NCBI GenBank assembly: GCA_003249795.1
Contig: QKHZ01000128.1
Location: forward strand, 1-40,267
Source: a bacterium
GTDB lineage: Bacteria; Planctomycetota; SZUA-567
Direction: 5' to 3'
Length of the DNA: 40,267 nt
In this document: piece by piece, positions 33,237-40,267 of the stretch
Layout of the letters: each line of letters starts with the position of its first letter
Numbering within the stretch: the stretch's first letter is position 1
The notes under the pieces: model-generated
What the model saw: only the letters and a program-made list of their open reading frames with translations
Told to the model about the DNA's origin: nothing
The model's database searches: none
Translations under genes and position numbers: made by a program

Positions 33237-35105
33237 TTATGCGTCAGATGGCTTGCCGCCGGATTGCCCGTCCGGTTTTTTATTCTGTTGCTGACGACGG
33301 GCACGGGCATTGCGCGCACGTTGATTACGCGAACGTTTTCCACCGCCGGATTTTTTCTGCTGATTCTGGTTGTTTTGCTGGTTCTGCTGTCCCTGTTGAT
33401 TTTGCTGACCTTGTTGCCGTTGCTGGTCTTGTTGCCGTTGCTGGTCTTGTTGGCCACCTTGCTGGCCTTGCTGTTTCTGTTGCTTTTGTGAACCGCCATC
33501 CTGTTGGTTTGGCCGGTGGTTTTGTTTTTTATGAACAGACGTCCCCTGCTTTTGGTTAGACGCATTGCCGCCATTTTTATTGCTGGCATTGTTATCCGAA
33601 TTCGTAGAGGCACTTCCGATATTGGCGTTTGTGTTTGCCACCGTCTCGCTGGAATCGCTGCCGGAACCTGAACGTCCGCGCCGACCGCGACGGCGGCGTT
33701 TACGCTTGCCTTTATTTTCGTCTTCCGGCTCTTCTTTTTCATCATATTTTTCAAGCGGATCGATTCGCGCAGGGGGCTCGTCGGTATGCCCTGCCTTATC
33801 CGGATTGTTGTCGTCAAAATCGTCTGTCAGGTATTTGGCCGTCATTGTCTCTTTGGCATCTTCGTCGTCTTCTGCTCTTTCAGCCGGGGTTAATGACGGT
33901 AGAAGATTTTCATCCCAGAAGCCGGATTCGGTTGCCAGAGCGTGGATCAGTACAACCGGGCAGACCGCAGACGCGGTGATGACGCGGCTCCAGTTTGTCG
34001 AGCGAATGCACGGCTCCAGTGCTTCTGCCGCATCTTTGCGAAGATCAGTGTCCGGACAAAGCATAATGCCCAGTCCGGCCTGAATGCTGGCCGCCAGAGT
34101 TTCCGTTTCGTGAATGACTGCTGCCCAGTTTTGCGGAAGCTGGTCGGCTGTAGCCAGCGTACTTTTTTCTGTGCGCCAGTCGGGGCATGTGACCGCCGTT
34201 TCCGGATCCGGAGCATACTGTTTGTATTTTTCCAGATATTTCTGTGCGGCATTGGCAACCGCGTTGCGTGCGGTTGTAAGTTTTTCAGTCGGCGCACCTT
34301 CTTTGCCTTTGGTTGCTGCATCGATCAGCGTGAGTGCGATCTGTGCGCACAACAGTTTCCGGGGCGTTGACAGGCTGGCCAGATTTTCAGAAGAAAGTGA
34401 CAGCCTCTGGCCGTCATTTTCGGAGGAAAGTTGTTCAAAGAGAGTTTTCCACTTTTCCTCACCGGTGACGACAGCCGACACGGCCAGAAACGCAAGCTGC
34501 GTGAGGGTTGCCAGAGAGTCGCCTTCAGCCAGTGACAGAGCGGTATCGTCTTCCGGTGGAAGTTTGTAGCCAGTCTGGTCGAGATGGCTGATGCATTTGG
34601 AGAGGATATTTTTCATCTTGGCCTGGCTGTCGGGGATGATCGCGCCGGTGGTGTAGCCACGGTAGACGCTGAGCAACCACCCGAGCGCGTTTTCCGGATC
34701 GACTTGCGGATAAAACCCGCGTCCGTCAGGCGCCATGCCACGGATCAGTGCGCTGCGGGGCGCTGTGGTTCCGATCCGGATCAGCCCGCCGATCAACCTG
34801 TCGACGATGCGTTCTTCATCGGCCGTGTCCAGTCCCAGTTCGATCCGTGCAAGGTATCCGTCCATAAGAAGTCCGGCGTGGAATGCGCAGTCAGCCATGC
34901 CGGTCCCAAAGCCTGAAGCGTTGGGGACACTTGCGGCGGTGTCGGTACTAGTCGGAAGCGTTTGCGACGGGAACTGTTCAGCGCTTGCGGCGTAGTCGTA
35001 GACCATGCCGATCTTGCGGAAGATAAAACAGTCGCGCAGCGCCTGCATTGCCTGCAGGACGGCGGAATTCAGTGTCGCATCGGCATCGGTAGCATTGGTG
35101 ATCAT
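33237..35105 (-). CDS. 622-residue protein with a helical domain and an Arg/Gln-rich disordered tail
   Basis: Residues 1-400 form a largely helical domain rich in Trp/Gly loops (GMAPDGRGFYPQ, ALGWLLSVYRGYT), reminiscent of alpha/alpha-toroid proteins, without recognisable catalytic residues. Residues 400-460 are acidic, 463-480 strongly basic (KRKRRRRGRRGRSGSG), 480-530 Asn/Ser-rich, 535-590 almost pure Gln with Gly, Asp, Arg and Asn, and the end is basic again (RARNARARRQQQ). Such tails often bind RNA or DNA; this is inference. No signal peptide, so cytoplasmic. GGGAGAAGA lies upstream of the ATG at a long spacing. A 298-nt gap (35106-35403) without a visible gene precedes it. No family recognised. 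Confidence 0.7.
   Translation of the reverse strand: MITNATDADATLNSAVLQAMQALRDCFIFRKIGMVYDYAASAEQFPSQTLPTSTDTAASVPNASGFGTGMADCAFHAGLLMDGYLARIELGLDTADEERIVDRLIGGLIRIGTTAPRSALIRGMAPDGRGFYPQVDPENALGWLLSVYRGYTTGAIIPDSQAKMKNILSKCISHLDQTGYKLPPEDDTALSLAEGDSLATLTQLAFLAVSAVVTGEEKWKTLFEQLSSENDGQRLSLSSENLASLSTPRKLLCAQIALTLIDAATKGKEGAPTEKLTTARNAVANAAQKYLEKYKQYAPDPETAVTCPDWRTEKSTLATADQLPQNWAAVIHETETLAASIQAGLGIMLCPDTDLRKDAAEALEPCIRSTNWSRVITASAVCPVVLIHALATESGFWDENLLPSLTPAERAEDDEDAKETMTAKYLTDDFDDNNPDKAGHTDEPPARIDPLEKYDEKEEPEDENKGKRKRRRRGRRGRSGSGSDSSETVANTNANIGSASTNSDNNASNKNGGNASNQKQGTSVHKKQNHRPNQQDGGSQKQQKQQGQQGGQQDQQRQQDQQRQQGQQNQQGQQNQQNNQNQQKKSGGGKRSRNQRARNARARRQQQNKKPDGQSGGKPSDA
33411..33446 (-). repeat. 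Two perfect 18-bp tandem units in the Gln-rich coding tail
   Basis: The plus-strand unit TTGTTGCCGTTGCTGGTC occurs twice in a row (33411-33428 and 33429-33446), followed by an imperfect third start. It encodes two DQQRQQ hexapeptides within a wider CAG/CAA-rich tract (about 33361-33490). Copy number in such tracts can change by slippage without a frameshift because the unit is a multiple of three. Confidence 0.75.
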
Positions 35106-35311
35106 GCCCGGGTCTTCTCCCTTATTCTTTTTGTGTGCGCTCTACAGTCCTTACACCGGCTGGAAAGCTGGAAAATGTATTGTGCCGCTGTTTTAGCAAG
35201 ATTGCAAGAAGAAAGCCGGTCCGGCTGATGAATGCGATGGCATGAGATTGCGGAAGATCCAGCGCGGTGATGTCCGGTAAACGTTGACGCAGGCGGGGAA
35301 ATCCTCTATTC

Positions 35312-35340
35312 TTGACAGATTGCTGATCATGCTGTCGTAT
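35312..35340 (+). promoter_or_regulatory. Possible promoter of the DUF4416 gene
   Basis: TTGACA at 35312-35317 is a perfect -35 hexamer; the -10 region 17 nt downstream is TCGTAT at 35335-35340, a poor match. It lies about 60 nt upstream of the DUF4416 start. Low certainty. Confidence 0.3.
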
Positions 35341-35403
35341 CGCCTCAGAGGCTTTTGCCGGAGCACGGCTTGGCAGGATCGTTTTTGACAGGAAAGAATC
35401 ACG

Positions 35404-36003
35404 ATGGCTGAGACCCGGACGCCACCGCCAGCGGTCTACTTTATCGGCGTACTCGCAGCAGACGCGGCCATGTTACCGCGCGTACAACAGATGCTGGAGA
35501 AGGAGTGGGGGCAGATTTGTCTGCAAAGCCCCGTATACGACTTTTCGCATACGGCATACTATGCCCATGAAAGCGGCAACCGGATTGTCCGGACGTTTTA
35601 CGGGTTTTGCCAGCGCTATGACAGGACAGAGCTTGCCGCGCGCAAGGTGCGGACAAACCGGATGGAAGAGGAGCTGGCCGCTGCACTGACGCCGGATGTT
35701 GAGGCCGGAGTCACCCGTCCGGTTAACCTTGATCCGGGGTATCTGGTGCCGGAGAAGATTGTGCTGGCGAGTGCGAAAAACTTTGCCCACCGGATTTACA
35801 TCGGCGAGGGGATCTTCGCGGAGGTGACGCTGCTGTACCGGAATAAACGTTTCGAGACGCTGCCGTGGACATTTCCCGATTTTGCCAGCGGAAAGTATGA
35901 CGGCTTTTTCAAAACACTGCGGAATGATCTGATGAAAAATCCGGACGCAACAAACGAAACTGAATCTGATGAGGGACTGGATGAGGAGTCTGCCGGTGAA
36001 TGA
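35404..36003 (+). CDS. DUF4416 family protein
   Basis: 199 residues. The whole length follows the DUF4416 pattern: AVYFIGVLAADAAMLPRVQQMLEKEWG, SPVYDFSHTAYYAHESG, RTFYGFCQRYDRTELAARKVRTNRMEEEL, VNLDPGYLVPEKIVLASAKNFAHRIYIGEGIFAEVTLLYRNKRFETLPWTFPDFAS. The function of DUF4416 is not known to me; members occur in diverse bacteria, usually in housekeeping contexts. The C-terminal 25 residues are acidic and unconserved. Its stop overlaps the start of the YycJ-like gene by 8 nt, so the two are translationally coupled. A Ser/Asp/Arg chemistry cannot be proposed from these motifs. Confidence 0.85.
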   Translation: MAETRTPPPAVYFIGVLAADAAMLPRVQQMLEKEWGQICLQSPVYDFSHTAYYAHESGNRIVRTFYGFCQRYDRTELAARKVRTNRMEEELAAALTPDVEAGVTRPVNLDPGYLVPEKIVLASAKNFAHRIYIGEGIFAEVTLLYRNKRFETLPWTFPDFASGKYDGFFKTLRNDLMKNPDATNETESDEGLDEESAGE

Positions 36004-36790
36004 ACTCAGGCTTTGCACTATCGCCAGCGGCTCGTCAGGAAACTGCGTCTTTGCCGAACACAGCGGCGGGGCGATTCTGATCGATGCTGGTATCAGCGGC
36101 AAAAAGATTGCGGAAGGGCTCAAGCACATCGGCCGCAACCCGTCGTGTCTGCGCGGGATTTTTGTCACGCACGACCACACCGATCACGTCAACGCCGCCG
36201 GAATTATGGCACGGCGCTATAACCTGCCGCTGCTCATGAGTCGTGGCACGCTTGAGGGCAGCCGCCACAAACTGGGCAAGGTCGCGCGCGTCGAGTGCTT
36301 CCGTGCAGGCGACAAGTTTTCGTATGAAGGATTTGAAATCGAGACGATCCCGACGCCGCATGACGGGGTCGAACCAGTCGCCTTGGTGTTAAACCGCGGC
36401 AAGACACGGGCTGGGGTGCTGACAGATCTTGGTCACAAGTTTGACGCGCTGCGCGAGGTGCTTGCGACACTTGACGGGGCGGTGCTGGAAAGCAATTACG
36501 ATCCGGTGATGCTGAAAAACGGGCCGTATCCGGCGTATCTGCAAAACCGCATCCGCTCGGACGCAGGCCATATCTCAAATGAAGAGGCGGCGCAACTGGT
36601 ACAAGAGCACGCGTCTGCGCGGCTCAAAGTCGTATTACTGGCGCACCTGAGCCAGAACAACAACACGCCGGACATAGCGATGAAAACGTTTTACGCAAAG
36701 GCGGAGGAGTTTTTAAAAGGCGAGGGTGTCAAAGTCTCGGTCGCCCCGCGTCATGAGCCCTCCCCGATGATGCGGCTGCGGTTCGGGTAG
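35996..36790 (+). CDS. YycJ/WalJ-like metallo-beta-lactamase fold hydrolase
   Basis: 264 residues from the GTG at 35996, preferred because GAGGAG lies 7 nt upstream and the protein then begins MNELRLCTIASGSSGN as in YycJ proteins; in-frame ATGs at 35969 and 35981 would add 9 or 5 residues. The metal site is complete: THDHTDH (HxHxDH) near 50-58, the second His in TPHDG, and LESNYDPVML with the DNA/phosphodiester-type SDAGHISN motif, then AHLSQNNN. YycJ-type enzymes are 5'-3' exonuclease-like or cyclic-nucleotide-related hydrolases linked to cell-wall/mismatch repair in Firmicutes; the role here is open. It overlaps DUF4416 by 8 nt. Confidence 0.9.
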   Translation: MNELRLCTIASGSSGNCVFAEHSGGAILIDAGISGKKIAEGLKHIGRNPSCLRGIFVTHDHTDHVNAAGIMARRYNLPLLMSRGTLEGSRHKLGKVARVECFRAGDKFSYEGFEIETIPTPHDGVEPVALVLNRGKTRAGVLTDLGHKFDALREVLATLDGAVLESNYDPVMLKNGPYPAYLQNRIRSDAGHISNEEAAQLVQEHASARLKVVLLAHLSQNNNTPDIAMKTFYAKAEEFLKGEGVKVSVAPRHEPSPMMRLRFG

Positions 36791-36806
36791 GCTGCATGGA
36801 GAAGAG

Positions 36807-37169
36807 ATGAATGATGGACTGAAAACAATGCTGAGGATCTGTTTTCATGTCTTGTTACTTGGACTCTTGGAGACGGTTGTTTTCTTCGTGTCGGATTGGT
36901 ACCGAGACGGTGATATGGAATACTCGCTCTATTGGATGGCCATGGCTATGCTGGTTTATATTGTATTTGCTATGCCACGGCAGGCAAACAGTGAGCCTGT
37001 TGAAAACATTACCGCAACCGGTTTGTATACTGAAATGAAGTCTTCTTTTCATAATCTTTCGCTTGTGGGCTGGATTTATCTGATTGTCACAGTATCTCTT
37101 TCAATCATGATTGTGTATGCACTCTGGCAGGACGATAGTCCCTATCCGCGGCATTGTGACATGCCGTAA
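36807..37169 (+). CDS. Small membrane protein of unknown function (first of a pair)
   Basis: 120 residues with three predicted membrane helices (about 8-28, 36-55 and 88-108). The ATG is preceded by GGAGAAGAG 1 nt upstream of the codon, a clear ribosome-binding site, and lies 17 nt after the YycJ stop. Between helices 1 and 2 is WYRDGDMEYSLYW, which resembles FYQNDDEMGIYW in the next gene, suggesting the two are paralogues. No motif identifies a function. The composition is normal for the neighbourhood. Confidence 0.7.
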   Translation: MNDGLKTMLRICFHVLLLGLLETVVFFVSDWYRDGDMEYSLYWMAMAMLVYIVFAMPRQANSEPVENITATGLYTEMKSSFHNLSLVGWIYLIVTVSLSIMIVYALWQDDSPYPRHCDMP

Positions 37170-37223
37170 TTGATGTCGGGTTCGGAATGAGGTGCATAAA
37201 CAGGTGCGCAGGCAGGAGCAGCA

Positions 37224-37484
37224 ATGTGGAATATGGTTTGGATCATCATATGGCTTTGCTGTTTGATTGGTGTTCATTTTTATCAGAACGATGATGAAAT
37301 GGGAATTTATTGGGCGCTAATGATGTTGATTGTCACGTTTGGCCCGATTGGTTATGGACAGCTTCGGTGCAAGACGGATGAAGAGAAAAAGAAGTATGAA
37401 GTGTCGGGAAAGCAGGCTGCTTTTCATATCGCGACGATAATTGCCCTTTTTATCGTATTTGCGTGTTATCTTTATTGGGGATAA
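37224..37484 (+). CDS. Small membrane protein of unknown function (second of a pair)
   Basis: 86 residues, three membrane helices (about 3-20, 27-45 and 64-84) with a charged loop between the second and third (CKTDEEKKKYEVSGKQ). GCAGGAG lies 6 nt before the ATG. The helix 1-2 link FYQNDDEMGIYW resembles the preceding protein. Both genes may be a duplicated pair cotranscribed with the YycJ-like gene. Function unknown; the short length makes false prediction possible, but the ribosome-binding site and hydrophobic pattern support a real gene. Confidence 0.65.
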   Translation: MWNMVWIIIWLCCLIGVHFYQNDDEMGIYWALMMLIVTFGPIGYGQLRCKTDEEKKKYEVSGKQAAFHIATIIALFIVFACYLYWG

Positions 37485-37556
37485 GCCTGCGCAAAACAGA
37501 ATATAGTGAATCCACTTATATAAATATGAACAGAATAAGGCGGGAGGATTGCAGTT

Positions 37557-38357
37557 ATGGGTAAGGGTTGGACGGCGAAGAATGCGTGTAAATATACCTT
37601 GTATGAGATGGCTGTGCAGTGCGTGGAGGCGGATATCGATTTTATCGATCGCGTGTATCGCGAGCGCCGAGGGCATTTGCCGGTTTCGTTGCGTGAGGAT
37701 TTCTGCGGGTCAGCCGCTGCTGCTGTCGAGTTTGTCCGCCGCCGTCCGCAAAATTCCGCCATCGGCCTCGACCTTGACGGAGACGTTCTGGAGTGGGGGA
37801 ACAAGACTCACCGCCAGCCGCTGGGCAAAGACGCCGCGCGCGTGAAACTGTTAAAAAAGAATGTGATGGAAGTGACGCGCCCACCGGTTGACGTCGAGAT
37901 GGGAATGAATTTTTCCTATTTCATTTTCAAGAAGCGGGAAGAATTGAAGGCGTATTTCAAAACCGCATTCCGTTCGCTCAAACCCGACGGGATCTTCTTT
38001 CTGGATGCGTATGGCGGCTCAGATGCGCAGGTGCCGCAGGAAGAGAAACACAAGAAAAAAGGGTTCACGTATATCTGGGAACAGCATTCGTACAACCCGA
38101 TTGGCAGCGATGTCGAAAACCGGATTCACTTCAAATTCCGCGACGGCACGCAACTGCGCGACGCGTTTATCTATGAATGGCGGTTGTGGTCGTTGAAAGA
38201 AATTTCTGAACTATTGCAGGAAGTCGGTTTTAAGCGGGTGGACATCTATTGGGAAGGCTGGGACGACGACGCTGAAGAGGGCGACGGCAACTTCCAGATT
38301 GCATCAGACGCGGAGTCCTGCCCGGGTTGGGTCGCGTATGTCGTTGCGGAAAAATGA
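37557..38357 (+). CDS. Class I SAM-dependent methyltransferase
   Basis: 266 residues with GGAGG 9 nt before the ATG. A helical N-terminus (1-45) is followed by motif I, REDFCGSAAAAVEF (46-60), a variant of the usual D-x-G-x-G-x-G, then IGLDLDGDVLEWG at motif II and LKPDGIFFLDAYGGS at motif IV-like positions. The tail has WSLKEISELLQEVGFKRVDIYWEGWDDD, typical of small-molecule methyltransferases in which the last strands close the active site. Substrate cannot be assigned. The second half is rich in acidic residues. It sits between the small membrane pair and a further small membrane gene, all on the plus strand, without an obvious shared pathway. Confidence 0.84.
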   Translation: MGKGWTAKNACKYTLYEMAVQCVEADIDFIDRVYRERRGHLPVSLREDFCGSAAAAVEFVRRRPQNSAIGLDLDGDVLEWGNKTHRQPLGKDAARVKLLKKNVMEVTRPPVDVEMGMNFSYFIFKKREELKAYFKTAFRSLKPDGIFFLDAYGGSDAQVPQEEKHKKKGFTYIWEQHSYNPIGSDVENRIHFKFRDGTQLRDAFIYEWRLWSLKEISELLQEVGFKRVDIYWEGWDDDAEEGDGNFQIASDAESCPGWVAYVVAEK

Positions 38358-38387
38358 TTCATCCTCTCATAAAAAGAAAGTAATGCG

Positions 38388-38657
38388 TTGGATTCGTTAG
38401 GGCGTATTCTTGCCGTCAAGCTGTTCTTTAATTGCGCGCTGGCCGTCAGCCTGCTTTGCGCGTGGTCGATAGCGACATATCTTTGGCTGGGTGAAGTGAT
38501 GCCGGTTGCCGGATTTTTGAAACTCCGCAACGACCATCCGGATCTCGCGACAGCTGTTGTTCTCGGATCACTCACGCTTTGTTTAATGCTCAGTTATGTG
38601 TTCACGTTTCTTGTCTTACGCCGTCATGGTTCTGCCGAAAACGTCGAATCTGAATAA
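38388..38657 (+). CDS. Two-helix membrane protein of unknown function (TTG start)
   Basis: 89 residues with two predicted membrane helices (about 9-33 and 55-78) and an acidic C-terminal end. The start codon is TTG, the only initiator after the preceding in-frame stop at 38370; AAAGAAAG upstream is a weak ribosome-binding site. The frame lies 30 nt after the methyltransferase stop. The hydrophobic pattern argues for a real gene, but the start is uncertain. It is convergent with the HTH-PilB gene, 46 nt away; a 6-bp CCCGGA/TCCGGG hairpin without a T run lies in between. Confidence 0.5.
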   Translation: MDSLGRILAVKLFFNCALAVSLLCAWSIATYLWLGEVMPVAGFLKLRNDHPDLATAVVLGSLTLCLMLSYVFTFLVLRRHGSAENVESE

Positions 38658-38703
38658 CCCGGAAGAAAGTATCTCCGGGGCTGTTTGTCAGACGGATTCT
38701 ATT

Positions 38704-40218
38704 TTACAATTCGATGACGCTGTAGACGTCGTCAATGGTTGTGGTTCCCTGCGTGACACACCGCATCCCTTCGCTGGCCAGCGAAGACATTCCCTGTCCG
38801 ATAGCGATGGCCTGAAGCTCCTCTGCTGTTGCATTCCGCGCCAGAGCTGAGGCGATCTCCGGCGTAATGCGCAGCATCTCGGTAATGAGCTGACGTCCCT
38901 GATAGCCAAGTTTTTTGCACTTGTCGCACCCGACTGCGTGAGGGATCGTTTCGGGTAGTTCAATTATCTGCTGTCCTTGCGCTTCGAGAATCCGGGTGAT
39001 GCGCAAGCGGTCGTTTTCTGTGAGAGGGCGCTCCGCGCGGCAGTATGGACACAACCGCCGGACCAGACGTTGCGCGACAATCAGTCGCACGCTGTCGGCA
39101 ATGACAAACGGTGGAAGGGACAGATCGGCCAGTCGCTTGAGCGCTGCCGCAGCGGTCTTTGCATGCAGGGCAGATAAAACCAGATGGCCGGCCAGCGCTG
39201 CGTTTGCGCAAATTTGAGCTGTAATTTCTTCACGGATCTCGCTGACATGCAGGATATCCGGATCCTGCCGTAATATGCTGCGGATGATGTTGGCAAATGT
39301 TCTTCCGGAGGACGGGTGGATTTGAGTTTGGATTATGCCATCAATTGGTTGTTCGACCGGATCTTCGACAGTAAGGATTTTGACCCCATTGCGGTTAAGA
39401 TGATTCAGGCAGCTGTAAGCGAGTGTTGTCTTCCCGCAGGAGACCGGGCCTGTGAAAATGATCTGCCCGTATCCCGATCCAAGCGCCTGCTTGAGTTGTT
39501 CGCACTGATTGTCTTGTGTAATAATCTGCTCAAGACTGACGGAGGCGCGGTGTGCGGGCATAATTCTGATAACGATAGATTCGCCATACAGAGATGGAAG
39601 AACATTGACGCGCAGATCGACCGGCTGGCTGTTCATTTTCAATTGAATGCGGCCATCTTGAGGAAGATTTTTTTCCTGCACATTCCCTTTGAACATGGAC
39701 TTGAACTTTTCCGCCAGTGGCGCGCAGAGTTTCGTCGAGAGTTCAACCGGGTCACTCATGACACCGTCAATGCGGTAGCGCAGGCGGAGTTGTTGTGATT
39801 GCGGTTCGATGTGGATGTCGGACGCGCCCAGTTCGATCCCGGCCCAGATGATCGCCCCTGCAAGCGCATAGAGCGGATCTGCACAGTCGGGCGCACTCAC
39901 CGCGGTATTATATTCCTGCTGTGCTTTGCTGGGGTTGAGAGTTTCCAGTGCCTGTACGGCAGAATTGATGCTGCTTCCGAGATTGAGACTGAGGCTTGGG
40001 GCTTGGCCGGTGAGGAAACGCTCGATTTCCTGCTTTTCAAACCGCCATTGGCGTCCGGCTTTGACACCATGAATCAGCCCTTGTGCAATCCAGCGGTAGA
40101 GTGTGCTGCGGGTAGTCTTCAAAGTGCTCAGTGCTTCATCGAGACTGAGCAGGTTGTTTTCTGTATGCGAGTCGGTCTTGGCGGGATTCTTTTTGCCTGA
40201 TGATTTTTTATTTTTCAT
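38704..40218 (-). CDS. Excisionase-type HTH domain fused to a GspE/PilB-type ATPase
   Basis: 504 residues. Residues 24-70 form a MerR/excisionase-like winged HTH (LSLDEALSTLKTTRSTLYRWIAQGLIHGVKAGRQWRFEKQEIERFL). After a linker, residues 113-220 are the GspE middle domain (GASDIHIEP at 131-139, RYRIDG at 147-152, LPQDGR at 185-190). The ATPase core follows: Walker A GPVSCGKTT (257-265), Asp box VEDPVE (284-289), Walker B QDPDILHVSEIRE with E327, His box GHLVLSALH, and the zinc Cys pairs C390/C393 and C431/C434. Motor of a type IV pilus or type II secretion system; the usual GspE N1 domain is replaced by the HTH. GAGGGG precedes the ATG. No pilin gene is in the window. Confidence 0.9.
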   Translation of the reverse strand: MKNKKSSGKKNPAKTDSHTENNLLSLDEALSTLKTTRSTLYRWIAQGLIHGVKAGRQWRFEKQEIERFLTGQAPSLSLNLGSSINSAVQALETLNPSKAQQEYNTAVSAPDCADPLYALAGAIIWAGIELGASDIHIEPQSQQLRLRYRIDGVMSDPVELSTKLCAPLAEKFKSMFKGNVQEKNLPQDGRIQLKMNSQPVDLRVNVLPSLYGESIVIRIMPAHRASVSLEQIITQDNQCEQLKQALGSGYGQIIFTGPVSCGKTTLAYSCLNHLNRNGVKILTVEDPVEQPIDGIIQTQIHPSSGRTFANIIRSILRQDPDILHVSEIREEITAQICANAALAGHLVLSALHAKTAAAALKRLADLSLPPFVIADSVRLIVAQRLVRRLCPYCRAERPLTENDRLRITRILEAQGQQIIELPETIPHAVGCDKCKKLGYQGRQLITEMLRITPEIASALARNATAEELQAIAIGQGMSSLASEGMRCVTQGTTTIDDVYSVIEL

Positions 40219-40267
40219 AGCAATCCCCTCTTCTTTTGGTGGTGAGATTCAACAATCGAAAAGCGCC
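40219..40267. other. Partial upstream region of the HTH-PilB gene at the window edge
   Basis: Only 49 nt are visible. On the minus strand it holds the ribosome-binding site GAGGGG of the ATPase gene; no other gene start or site can be judged because the window ends. Confidence 0.4.

Noticed and set aside
33361-33490. The CAG/CAA-rich tract as a CRISPR-like or structural DNA repeat.
   Set aside because: It is in frame inside a Gln-rich protein and only two units are perfect; a coding low-complexity tract explains it.

Overview
The window is about 50% GC, densely coded and entirely chromosomal in character, with no rRNA, tRNA, insertion sequence, prophage or CRISPR array that I can recognise. 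A double-membrane (Gram-negative type) bacterium is indicated by the Wza-like outer-membrane export lipoprotein, a very large AsmA-like protein, GmhB plus a GT9 (heptosyltransferase-type) enzyme, and lipoprotein signals. The mix of an AraC-controlled GH130/uroporphyrinogen-decarboxylase-like carbohydrate locus, an excisionase-type HTH fused to a PilB/GspE ATPase, HEAT-repeat secreted proteins and several lineage-restricted secreted proteins fits the Lentisphaerota/Verrucomicrobiota (PVC) group best. That placement is inference from gene content, not a proven assignment.

Region 1 (1-12.2 kb): the 3' end of a probable lipoprotein gene, a HEAT-repeat protein with endonuclease IV (nfo), a galactose-mutarotase-like protein, YchJ-type SEC-C protein, then a sugar-utilisation locus (UroD-like protein divergent from an AraC regulator, followed by a convergent GH130 phosphorylase). 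A DUF486 membrane protein, a complete leucyl aminopeptidase (M17), a small conserved protein, a receiver-like/PilZ protein and a secreted unknown follow.

Region 2 (11.4-20.0 kb): a long minus-strand run containing GmhB, a FolD homologue, MetF, a ComFB-like protein, a 1427-residue AsmA-like protein and TcdA. FolD-MetF form a one-carbon pair, but the FolD lacks all three classical cyclohydrolase-site residues.

Region 3 (20.0-26.9 kb): surface polysaccharide export. A structured leader precedes a Wzz/BY-kinase fusion (Wzc type) and a Wza-type lipoprotein, closed by a strong terminator; then a solitary FlaG, another strong bidirectional terminator, and a convergent GT-C membrane glycosyltransferase.

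Region 4 (27.1-40.2 kb): TrpS, an SGNH esterase, then a minus-strand run (622-residue Gln/Arg-rich protein, secreted coiled-coil protein, NAD-dependent sugar epimerase, a free-standing GspE-like middle domain, GT9). DUF4416 and a YycJ-like metallo-hydrolase overlap, followed by two look-alike small membrane proteins, a methyltransferase, a two-helix membrane protein and the HTH-PilB ATPase at the right edge.

The most unusual points are the substituted FolD active site, the HTH-PilB fusion together with the free-standing GspE-type domain elsewhere in the window, and the structured leader of the polysaccharide kinase gene. No single locus can be called a proven new system from sequence alone.
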